Positions 1 to 12,600 of a stretch of DNA of 64,000 nucleotides are shown piece by piece (position 1 is the stretch's first letter; the number at the start of each line of letters is the position of its first letter). The stretch lies in the NCBI RefSeq assembly GCF_963678635.1, contig NC_087067.1:14643018-14707017 (forward strand). Reading direction: 5' to 3'. The position numbers and the translations under genes are program-made. The notes below the pieces were generated by a model, which did not search any database, had not been told where the DNA came from, and saw only the letters and a program-made list of their open reading frames with translations. The DNA is from Symsagittifera roscoffensis (taxonomy: Eukaryota > Xenacoelomorpha > Acoela > Convolutidae).

Positions 1-613
1 AATTGAACCCTTTATCTCAGATTTTGCAAAATAGTTTTCGATAAAACCCACAAATGGAGCACACATTCCCCCATTGAAATTTCTGAAGGCCCTAGAAAGT
101 GAAGAAAAAAAGACCAGGGGAATAAGCCGACACACAGTGTACTAGCCGGACTTTTCATTGGTAGAACTTTCAAAAAATCGGCAAAGTAGTTCCAGAAAAA
201 AATTTCCGAACACAGAAAACAAATTCAAAAACGTCTAAAAAAAATTAAAAAAAAAAACAAATCCCATAAATTTTCTTAATTCTTGTATTCATCAAATCAG
301 TATGAAAAAAAGAGCTGAAGTTAAAACTCTTGCTTTGTTCTCAGCCCGTTTATCGTATAGATGAGATGCTGCAAAAAAGATAACTATAGCTACATCGAAT
401 ATTTGAAGGGTAAGACGACCAAAAGTCAATAATCAAATTAGAAGTGTCCTGTTAATTCTAGAATTTGTAAAAAAAAATGCATTTTTCAGCTTCAAATGCA
501 GTAGGAGTAATAACTTATTTAAACCAACTTTCGGAAAAATTGCTAATAAAATAGGGTTCAATTGATCGGAGATTGAACCTATAAAAAAGATGATGACAAT
601 GAACTTTGCTGAC
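1..613. other. COG1 3' region at the left edge
   Basis: AT-rich intronic or 3' sequence; the left 150 bases resemble the satellite-like repeats near 20.9 and 62 kb (CCCATTGAAATTTCTG, GCCCTAGAAAG). The remaining COG1 exon(s) could not be located. A TTTTGCAG acceptor-like site near 370 opens only a short frame whose phase does not fit. Confidence 0.4.
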
Positions 614-3600
614 CTTTGTGACCTCTGCTGTCGCTGTATGAACTCGGAGGTGAGAAGTGACGTCACTCTGTTCAGTCCATTGGTCAGCACAAACAGCATC
701 TCATGCACGGGATAAGAGGCCTGGATAAAAATACGTCTAGGATAACAACAAAAAACTCGAAACAAATATTTGCCGAAAGTTCCGGTCCCTACAAAAATTC
801 CTTGAGTATTTTTCTTCAACAATTTTAAGAGATTCTTTTCAAAGATTTTCGCGTTTTGGCAGTGAGTTATTATAAACCAGCCAAAAAAACGAAAGTGTAA
901 TATAATAGTTATGCAACAATCATGTAACAGTTATACAAATTTCACTCACATGATTAACTTTTCAGTTGGTTTATACTTCGGCTAGTTTACACACTCCTAT
1001 AATATGTAACTTAGGCAAAAACACGTCATTTGTGTAAAAATTAGCGTAATTTTTGAAACTATTCCATCAGTATTACGTAGCCTCTCATTATTTTTTGGCT
1101 GGTTTACATGGTAGCTGGTTAATCTACCACCTTTTTCGATATTGAAATTCTCTGGTTGGAAAGGAATCTCAATAGTCCCATTTCGCCCGTCTTGTCCTGA
1201 GTACGAAATAATAAGATACATACTTTGGTTGCATACCTTGGTTAGTTTTCAAGATGCACATCATCTCCCAATTATTGTTCACAAGAACACTTTATAGGGC
1301 TGTTTGGGGAAAGACTAACAAGTTTCTTTGCAGAAAATACGTTTTTGTTTCAGTGTTTCTGAGATAGCTCAGAAAATAAATTCGGTTGGCAAATTTTCAA
1401 TTTGAGAAAATTTGCTCCAATGAGAAAATCATGGAGCCACCCCCATGTTTGTTCAACTTTGAGAACAAAAAAGAATGCTAGATTTTCTGATAATAAGTTC
1501 AACCAACAAAAATGGCGTGAGTTTAAAAGGTAGGATAGAAAAACTTTTGTCTTACCTTAATTGGAATGTTGAGCTTTGTTGACACAGTTTTGCCTTCTTC
1601 CGTTTCCTCTTCAATTTCAATCTGCTCCCAGCACTGAAAAAAAAAAAACAAATTGAAAAAAGTTGAAAAAAGAACTGATTAATAAAATATCATTCTTCAT
1701 CTTTGAAGCTCAACGGACAATTGATGTACAATTTCAATCTGCTCCCAGCACTGAAAAAAAAACAAATTGAAAAAAGTTGAAAAAAGAACTGATTAATAAA
1801 ATATCATTCTTCATCTTTGAAGCTCAACGGACAATTGATGTACAAATTACCAACAAGAACGAGGATTACCGGTTGCTGTGCAAGTAGCACAGAATGTTCC
1901 GACCATATTCATAAAAAAAAACTATAAAAAAAAAGTTTTTCTTATTTTACTTTTTTTTTCAAATTAAAGTCGTTATTTGTACGCGGTGTGATGAGAGAGC
2001 TATACAAAGATGTAGAAAATGAGTATATAATATGAGTATTTAGGGGCCGCACCGCCCCCCCCCCCCTAAATCCGCCCCTGAGTATATTAGACATGAAGGA
2101 CATCATTTGTCCAAAAAATAACAAACAAAATGTGGAAAACTTTCAAAAATATTTAAAAAAATTTTTTGAAGTATTTTTTGCTTAGATAGCTCTACTTTAA
2201 GCTAACTTTTTGCCAATAAAGTTCTAAATCGTAGTTACTTTTAGTAAGAAAAAGTTTTCTTAACCAAATTTTCAGATAACGAACTTTACTCGATCGCTTT
2301 ACTCGCTTGAAAATTTACAGAAAAATTCAAACCATCTATTCTCGACACTGGGAAAGCTTCTTGGGAATCTTTCAATATCGTTCGAATTACAACTGCAAAA
2401 ACTTTAAAATGAATTTTCAATCGACTCATTCCGATGATTAATTGTAGTACCTGATTTTGCATAGAAAAAAACTACCACACAAAAAACTTGCATAGAAAAA
2501 AAAACTAAAACTATAACGAAAAAAAACTTTCAATGGTCGGCACAGTAACTGAATGTGTATCGAATACCCATAAATGTCCCTTAAACCTTTTTCTAAATAA
2601 AAGACCAAAAAAGCGCAGTTTTTAGCAATTTGGACTTAGTTCTTTCGATTATCAAAATTAGAACAGCGAGCTCAATTTGCAATTCTCAGGCACAAAAACA
2701 AAACGGCTAAAAAGATCTCCCAAAAACACAGAAAACTCCTACACACAGGCGAAGCTATAATTTTGCCAACACAAGCGCACAAAGGATTAAAAGGGGAAAA
2801 CAGAAAGAAAAGATATAACTAATAACAAATCTGCTATGTGCCGGATTCGAATCCCCGACATGTAGATTCAGAGTCACACGTTCTAGGAACTGCGCCATGG
2901 ATAAAAAGATATAATTATATGCCGCAAAATTGAATCAGGTAAAGGGTTATTGCTGCAAACGATGAAAAGCGCCTCAAGGAATCACCATTTTATTTGCGGC
3001 TGAGATTGGAAAAAAAGTCGATACCATAATAAGACCCTACGCTCCTCGTGTAAAGAAAACAAATCCTCAAAAAAATTTGAAACTCAACAGCCGCAACTCC
3101 AAGCTCATAGCCACAACTTTACGACTGAACAAGTACTTCCTGTAATCTCAAAAACTTGTCCAAAAAAACGTTGTACGAAAGATTACACGAAAAAAGATAT
3201 TTGCTATACAAGCAGACTACGGATCATTTATTACATTATAAGCACAATTTATTGGAGCTGCAGGAAACTCTTCATCTTCGGTCAGAACCAATGGAAAAAT
3301 TTTGTATTTTATAAAGCATATTAAAGTTCCAAAACGGCATGGGAGCTCAGCCAAAAACCTTTGGTGACTACATTTATAAAAGAAAAAACTTTTTAATCGG
3401 AGATTCTGAAAATTGCTCATAACATTTTTTTTTATTTTTCGGTAAAAGAAGATGTTTTGTTATAAGCACGTTATATGTCCCTATCTTTTATTCCATTAAA
3501 CGATATACGCACATTGCTGTCATACGATTAAGCGTAACTAACTTTGGAGATGCTATCGCAAATTAAAAAATAACAAGACTGCTAGTATTAGGGCAAAGTC

Positions 3601-6600
3601 ATTAATGTTTCAACTGTCATTTCAACGTCAACCTCTAGGATAAAGTACAAAGGAATGTTGTTGCGCATGTGTCTAAAGCAAAAAGACGCATGCAAATAAT
3701 GCGCATATGTCAAACATCCCAATGTTTAAAATAAACAGCCAACAAAAAGTTGGAAAAAGTGTAATAGAACAACAAAAACAAAAAAAAACAAGTTTGAAAA
3801 TGTTCAAACATTTTCCAACTTACAAACTTCGAAAGAAAATTATATCAAGTTAAAATCTATGAAATTCGACGACAATTTTTGATTGACGATTTTTAGAGAA
3901 ACAAAATCCCATTAAAGAAACTGAAAATTTTAATTCCACTGAGAAATCTAAAAATTCAACTCATAAAAGTAGCTGACGTTTTTTCGCGTCATTTCCGCCT
4001 TTGTAAATGGAGAACTTAATTTACCAAACTTTCAGCTGACTCAAGTTCAAGTTCAGCTAAGTAAATTCATAAAAGCATTTAAATGTAAGGATGCACTGCT
4101 TTAGTAAGGATGCACTGCACTAGAACATTTAAAGATTTTTCCTGAAACAAAACAACAAAATCATCAAGAATGTAAGGATGCACTGCTTTAATTACTAAAG
4201 CATTTAAAGACTTTTCCTGGAAAAAATCATCAAGACATATATCACTTAAGTTCTTTTAAGCATTTTAAGTAATATTATGATTCGAGACATTTCAAGCAGA
4301 TTAGCCGACTATCGGTTTAAGGTCGTCGATGGGCGCGGTACGCCCGCGCCGTCAAGAAAACCGTCTCTATTTTTCGTATAGAGTACTCTCACTATTGGCA
4401 AATTCGCAAGACGCTAGCGCCACTGAAGCAGCCACTATTAATTCGGCCAATACATCTTTTGAACGAAAAACAGATATCGGATCTTTGCTCTATTTTTTTT
4501 AAAATGAGATTTTTGTCCCAGTAAAGCTGTTTTCGGATGTTTGCAACACTTTTATTCCGGCTGTTTTACCAATCGAATGTCTGCTCGGTACCCATTGCGC
4601 ACAACAAAATCGTAATTAGATCGATTACCTTTCCTCAATTCAATTTGGAAATGATTTCTGAGCCACTGACGCGTTATAGATAGAATTTTATCAGGCGTTA
4701 ATTCTAACATAGTAGGATTAAACTGAGCAGTTTGAATTAGAAAAAAATACAACTACAAAACTTCGTTTTGTTGAAAACCACGAATTGAAACTACTCCCCC
4801 CCCCCCATTTGAAAACCCAGTCGAAAAACTCTTCAATTATAGCGACCTGATTTTGAACACATTCAATTCATCGTGAGCCAATAGTTGACGACAAAGCCAG
4901 TAGCAACTTACTGCAGCCAATAGTTGACGACTGATATCTTCATTTTTACTTGAGACTGACTTTCCCTCGTGTTCTTGAATTGTAGCTGAGTTGATGTGAG
5001 ATTTGAGAGAAGACAGCGCCTCAGAGCACAGGCATTCCAGCCACTCCCTACAATGTAGCCCAAATAGTAAGTATATTTTGAAATATATATGGCTAGGTCT
5101 AACTGCAGCGTATGTACATAGTTAATACAATTAATTGAGACCAATGTGAACAATCTCTATCCTTAATAGACCAAGTGAAGTATATCCCACCTAAAACTAA
5201 ATGGTAAATTCAAGTCGTAATAACTGCATGTACTATGCTCAAATCTGATTAGCTGAAAAAAGAACTTTTAACCAAGTGAACGATCTCCGAATCTCCCCCT
5301 GATTTATTTTCGCGGAGATTGTTCAAGTGATCCTGATTTGAAAAACAAACCGTAGCCAACATATAATAGGAAAAATGTCAATTAACGAAGTAAACGGAAA
5401 AAAATCTAAACTTTCGATTTTAGAAGAAAAAATAAATGGACTCAAAGCTCTTTGAATTTCCAGAAAAATTTATGCTGACTTTTTTAAATAAAATCAATCC
5501 AATTTGAGAAACTGGATCAATAGGTATGAAACTTTCATTTCGCTCGGAAATTCGATAATTAAATTCCATTGTCAAAACAAGAAGGCGATCACGTTTTTCG
5601 TGACCTTTACACTTTTTCTGTTCGATAGTGGAATTTGCCTTCCTTTTAACAAAGGAAATGAACTGAACTTAAAAAATCAAAGTCACACCGCGAAAATGTA
5701 ATTTTAAGCGTGAACAAATTTCAAGACTTTTCCTGAAAAACCAGAGAAAAAAAATCATCGCCACCTATACAAGGCGAAATTGAAACTGCATCATCAAAAT
5801 TTTTGCGAAACCTTTCCTCAAAATCAAATCATTTGAAGAAACTGTGATATCTTAAAGGCTAACGCGTTTAAGCAAATTTGATCACATTTCAGCAGCTAAT
5901 TTATATTTTACTAAATTCGAGCTTCCTTGCATTATTGACAGCAAATTTTGCTTGAAATTAAACTGGAAAACCAGTTTTGATCTAACGACAACAGGTTATG
6001 GCTTAACCTTCTAATTTATTTCGTTTATTGACCTTAAAAAGTCAATGATTTTCCAGAAATGCGAATGAATCAAGGTATTAAACTTAATTCCAAAAATGAA
6101 TTAGATGAAACATAGGCCAGTGAAACATAGGCACAGCAAGCAAATGCTTTCTGCAAAATCTCAAATTAACCATTTCAAAATATTTTTGGCTCATTGAAAA
6201 ATTGCTGTTGCAATTTCAATGTCGCCCATTATATATAAGTCTGAACTACGTTCAGAAACTCTTAATAATAGTGTTTTTTCATTTCTACAAAAACTAATGA
6301 TAATATTTCTCAAGATGATACACCTTAAAAGCATCTATTTACCAGTAGCAAGCTGAGGGAGGCAACCCCCATCCCCCTCAATTCTGGTTGCCAAAGTTTT
6401 CACTCAGATGCGAAGTTACACTTAGCATACACAAGATATGACCGATGACGCTACTGAGAAAAACTGAATGAGTAAAATTTTGAGTCTACAAAATTTCATA
6501 AGTGACGCAAGCCAATTATGAGTCTACATAATTGCTAAGTGACGCAAGCCAATTAGGACGCATTAGCAGTACCAGTAAATTTGAAAAAAGAAATTTACCA

Positions 6601-9600
6601 ACTAACAAGCCTCAATTTATAGGGCGGACGCATTTAAACTAGTATACGAAAAAGTTCATTAAAAACATCCGACCCTGCCCATGTTCGAACCTTCTTATTT
6701 TGCTGCTGGTCTCCTTCCCTACCTCTACGCTACAGATCCATGATGCCTTAAAGCTAAAGTGCTATTTGTAATATAATAGTCTGTGTTAATATCCTTAGCA
6801 TTGGCTGTACTTAATAGCTGGATCAAAATGAACACTTTCAACATGAACACAACATATTTGCGACTTAGGTTGGAAAAAAAAAAGAAATTTCTCACTATAA
6901 CACAAGCTATGCTTGTTTAATCAACATTTGCAAAAAAAAATGACCGACCTCTGAACTCGCTTCATCATCTGTTCGACCTGCACAAAGACCTCTTCTGTCA
7001 ACTCATTCCTAAAGAAAAAACTTAATTATAAACAACATGCACTTCGCTATTAAACTCTAAATTATCTTTCAGAAACCTGCCGAAACAAACTCCTAACGTA
7101 TGCCAATTGAACCATGATATCTGTTGTAGTTTTCTTCAGGAGATTGGAAATTTGGTCTCCAAAAATGGATACGTATGTCCAATCGTATGGATACGTATGT
7201 CCATATTTTACTCCTGGTCTGTCTTTAAAGAAGGAAAGAGATGACCAACTTCATGAGCTGAGCTTTTGAGTTGCAAAATAAAAGACAGAGATGATTTTGG
7301 GTGACAGGCTAACAAGTCAAAAATAACATAACTATTCCAACAAGCCGAAAACTTATATTGTTAAGAAAACTAACATAACAGAAAGCAATCGTTACGTTAT
7401 TCTAATGTAATTTCGGCTTCAAGTTTTGGCAGTTTGTAATTTGGCGGTTTGTTGAACATCCGCCGGATGTTTTTTTACCTGTGGAAGTTGCGCATGCATC
7501 TGCAATTGCACAACAGATAATTCATCAGTCTCAGTTCCAATTCCACACTAAACAACATGTTACATTTTAACACAACAAAAGACATGAAAGAGAATTATAA
7601 AAACAAGCATAAAAAACAAGAGTAATGAACGCAAGTTATAAGTTTCAAGTTATAAACTTTGGAATTTTACAGAAGCAAATATATGACCATAAAGCTCTTT
7701 GAATTTCACGAACAATTTATGATTAGTGCGTTTTTGATAAAAACCAACCCAATTTGAGAAAACTGGATCAATATGTAAAAATTCTATTTCGCTGGGAAAT
7801 TCGATAAGTAAATTCGATTGTCAAAACTAGAAGACGATCACGTTTTTCGTGACCTTTACATTTTTGCTTTTCGATAGTGGAGTTTGCCTTGCTTTTAACA
7901 AAGGAAATGAAAAGAACTTAAAAAAATCAGAAGTCAACCCTCGAAAAATCAAAATTGAGCGTGAACAATTTTAGACTTTTTCCTGAAAAACAAAAAATCA
8001 CCAAGACCTATATAAGAGTACTCACTATGTTCATTACTCTTAATGATAACTTTTGGCAAATAATTAAACAACAATTTTTGACATTTATCGCTCGAATATT
8101 AACTGACAGCTCAAATTAAGAACTTATTTTATAATTTTAACTAAACTTTTTGAGACAGCCACTTCAGCCAGATAGATCTGAATAGCAGTCACAAAGCTCA
8201 AATTTTTTAAAGCTTGTTCATCATAGTTTTTTAAAATTTCTCACCGCGTCATTTTGAATCCATTGACTCCATTTGACAATGCTTCGACCAGATCTCTGGA
8301 TGTTCCATGTAGAAATTCAATCAGCCTCAAAACAAACAAATTGCTAGTTTTTACTAATTTCTTAAATAAATAGAACTTTCAACCCTGTATTCTGTAAAAA
8401 CAAAACTGCACTTCCAACCGGATGAGACTAACTACGTACAGCAACTCATTCAAACATTCTATAATTATCGCTAACTCGGATCAAGTTAACATTCGCATTA
8501 AATTTGCTAAGCGCGGTATGTAAAATGCTCGATTCTGATTGGTTGGAAATTTCTAACTTAGAGCCAAGTTAACACCCCCCAAACGGCTTTGGGGGGGGGG
8601 AGGATGTTAACTTGGTCCGCTAACTCTATATGCGTAGTTAGCTTTCCGACGCATGAGCGCTCTCGAACGCTTGTATGAGACAACAATTACTCAAGTACTA
8701 TCTATTTATTCTAACCCAAATAATTTTTTTTATCTGAAAACAGGTTTAATTTCTCTCAAATAATTTTTAAATAGCTTTTCAATCTATGTACTAAATCACC
8801 TTTGCAGTAAAATCAGAGTAATCTGCTCGCTCATTCCATCCATTGCACTTTTCCCACTGTCTTCTTGCGCACTCAAGTTTCCTGTACTTGAACTTGAAGT
8901 GGCACTGTTCAGGTTGTTATATTGGTATTGGTGTTGCTTGCGATTTGGTTGAGTTTGAGATTGGAAGTAGACTCGACCACTCTCACACAAGACATCTACG
9001 ATCTCATCAATCTTGTTACACACGCTAAATTTACAGACAAATCATAAAATTTCTCTATTTTTTCTCTTAAGTACATAAATTATGCGGAAAAAAAACTTCT
9101 GAATATATTTGTTCTTAAGTTATTCACAGACAAAATCCACTGACATGGGTCAAAAAATGAAGAAAAAAAATTTAGAAAAAAAAAAACAAATTTAAGACTA
9201 GATATTTTTTTTACTGCACCACTCCTTTAAAATAATGCGATCTTTAAGTTGATCTATCACTAAAACCAGATAAATAACGCTTTTCAAACAATTCGAAATA
9301 ATTAACCTCAAAATTACCATGACGCCGGATAGTTTCTGCAACAGCACTAATTTAAAAAAAATCCTTTGCGATCTTCCTGTTGCTATATTACCAAAACCAG
9401 ATTAATGACCCATTTCAAAATCATAAGAACTATTTGATCGATATTTGCAGCAGATTCTAACCTCACAATAGCCGGAGTCTCCGTGTGAGATGACGACCAC
9501 GCATTTCCAACCCCACCGCTACTTCCCCTTTCAACCCCTTTTGAACTTTTCTCACCCCCCTCACTAGACAAACCCAGAGACTGGCTCGGATGAGTTAATA

Positions 9601-12600
9601 GTACTTCTTCGTTCCACACATGTGACGGCATATCGGAGTCCCCCCTTTGACGTTGAGAGTGGGGGTGGTGTGATGAAGTGAGGGGGGCCAGCTTGTCCTC
9701 TAGGAGAGCCAGGACTTCTGTCCACTGATCAAGCGCGCCCTTTTTCACTAGTTTCTAAACCGAACAAAAATGACTGAGTTTCGTCAATTACATTGTTATA
9801 CTGATACTTACTAGTAGACTAAAATAGTCGAAAAATAACATTTATGTCAAATAAATTTCCATATTTAAAACAGTTTTACTTAGAAAAATTGTTTGATAAA
9901 TTGGTCGCAAAAAAAATTTAGTTGAGCTCCATAAACAACCATTCCTATTTTTATAACTAATGGGTTCTCTCGCCGTTCCTATCTGAGATTTTAACCGTAT
10001 GAAACTTGAGTTCACAATGCCCGACTCTTATGAACTATGGCACGCAAGGTAATGATTACACATTTTCAAATCCATTCTTTCTAATTCTGTGGTTCAAAAT
10101 TAAAAAAAAAACACTTATTGTAGGGGGGGGGGGGGGGGGGGGGGGGTGAGGGGATGGTGAACGAGCCAAGTTGAGTTTTAATATTAAATTCACCAAGCTA
10201 ACCCACCTGTACACAAGAGGCGAACAGGGGTTCAAACAGAGTCTGCCAGATGTTCACAGAAATAACATTCACTCCAGAATTATCTTCGAATTGCCCGACA
10301 GGTTCTGAAGTCGAATTCTCAAAGCGAATGGACTCTTGTTCCTAATTAACAGATCAGACATATACATAAGTTAACCAGCCAAAGGTCTAACCCGGAGGTT
10401 AATTATTTAAGGTAAATTGCAGCGCAAGTGTGAATTGCAGCGCAAGTGTGAATTGCAGCGCAAGTCTTGCCATATGAATTACCTTGTAAATTGCAGCGCA
10501 AGTGTGATTTGAACCCGCAATCATATGATTGCTGGGCACCATCTCTACCGAAGCGCCTCAACGCCAAGACATATGGAAAGACATTCGAGTTCAAGTTAAA
10601 AACAGAGGAGGATTTTGACGCTGCCATCTCAGAAATACGACTACCTTGTGGGCCTACAGCAATTTTCGTTTGACTTTTCGACATCTATTCGGGCCAATCG
10701 GATCATCATTGCGTAATAGTACGGGTCATTAATTTATACCCATATGATGAGACTTGATCGATCAAAAACGGCATGTTCGACAATTTTTCTTTCAATTCGC
10801 TTGTGGCGCGATAAATTCAGTCAAACTAGGGTCTTCACAGTTTCTCAAAGGCTCAAAAAATATATCAATTGTTCCAAAAAAATTTAACTTTTTTGAAAAA
10901 CTCCAGGTTAAAGCATCACTTAAAAGATCTCCTCGGATAAGCTAATGTAACTCTCAAGTTTTTGAGAATTTCAGATTCGACATCTAATTCACAAATAATA
11001 CCCACATAAGAATAACAAATTATAAACAAGTACCTTGTTCCAACTTACAATTCTTGTTAGTTCCGTCTTGATCTTGGTCAGAGACTTAATCGTCTTCACA
11101 TAACTTAGCTGATCATCCACGTATTTTCGGATCCTATTCACCAAGTACTCTTCAATGTGCGAAGAAACCTCCTTCTTGAAACCTTCAATTTCACTTTGAT
11201 CAAGAATAGTCGGCGCGAAAGACACATTTCGAATATCGGTGGGTAAAAAGTTCTTCAGTTGCGTTTGCGTCGGGTACAAGTCATCGAACTTATGGCTCAT
11301 CAATGACTCATCATTCTTGGACGAATCAGTCACAAATTCGACCGTATACTCAATACAGTACACTACAAAATGATATATTCGAGATACCATCGTCAAAATA
11401 TCTCCCACACTTTGACTCGTGTCGGCGTCAGTGAGAATATGGACCATATGGTCACTAAATAGTTCCAGGCACTGCACACAAGCGTCAATGAAGAAACTTT
11501 TGTATAGAATCGAGAATGCTTCCACAATTCGGCAGAAGTGGGCTGCGTTCTCTTTCGTGCATAGTCCATTATTGGCTTCAGCTGCATTATCGGAGCTGGG
11601 TTTTGCCAAAGGTCCTGAAAAACGGTTAAAAAAAATATTTCGAATAAAGTAACAAAAACGATGCAAAAAACGGTACAACAGATGTAAAAAAAAACTGCTT
11701 GTAAAAACTAATTTTGCTATATTTAAATCACAGAAGCAAGACATGATATTATTCACATTGAAAGAAAAAGTGACCTTGTAATGTTACACAAGCTTCGCTT
11801 GTCTAATTAGGTTGATACCTGCAGTAACCATTGCAATCATATTCCTCTGCATAGTCTGACTGAGTGCGGAGTGTATGTGTTGAGTTGATATTCTGTGCAG
11901 AATAGGGAAGTGGGTCTTCACTGTGTCTGTGTATGGGCTGGAGAGTGGATCTGTCAGACTCGATCGGAGACTTTGGGAAAAGGAGACTAGTTGGGATGCC
12001 TTGACGTACTCGCATTTGTCCAGAAACAACAGCACCTAAGAGAAAAGTCAGTTCAGACATAAAGGTCGAATTCGATCAGACTTAAACTTAACCGTATGAA
12101 TTCAAGTTGATGAATCGTTTCTCTCTACATTATCTATCGAGCGTATTAGTTTATGTCTCAGATTTTAGCGCGTATTAACATTTTAGCTCCGTGGGTATAA
12201 CACGAACTACCAGGACACTTCGTATAGATAGAGAACTGTCTCTTAGGGTCAATGACCTACAGGTCTACTAGCAACAAAATTGCGTATTTTATTTGACTTC
12301 CTTCCAGACTTTCGAGTAAAACCTAAGTTTTTGTGCGACGTACAGGGTCTGCAGTTTCTCCAAATCCAACATCCGGGGGGTCTTCATTATCAGGGGTTCC
12401 TTAATTTCTGCTCAAAATCACGTATCAAGGGGATCGGATAATAAGGCACCCGAAAACACTCACGTTTTCTGGCATCAGGGATAACAGTCTCAATTGACAT
12501 GCCACCTCCAACGCACTTCTATTTCCGTTGCCAATTGTACCATCTCCCTCTTTGTTCACACCACTAGTGAACTCTTGGCTTTGTTTCTGTTCTTGGTGCT

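Noticed and set aside
997-1221. Minus-strand ORF after an acceptor-like TACTCAG, between two COG1 exons
   Set aside because: The flanking COG1 exons (1633-1556 and 720-614) join without a gap when compared with vertebrate COG1, so no exon is expected between them.
10989-11756. 255-codon ORF read as one exon
   Set aside because: Residues before the acceptor at 11614 and after the donor near 11034 are intronic; only the middle part is COG1.
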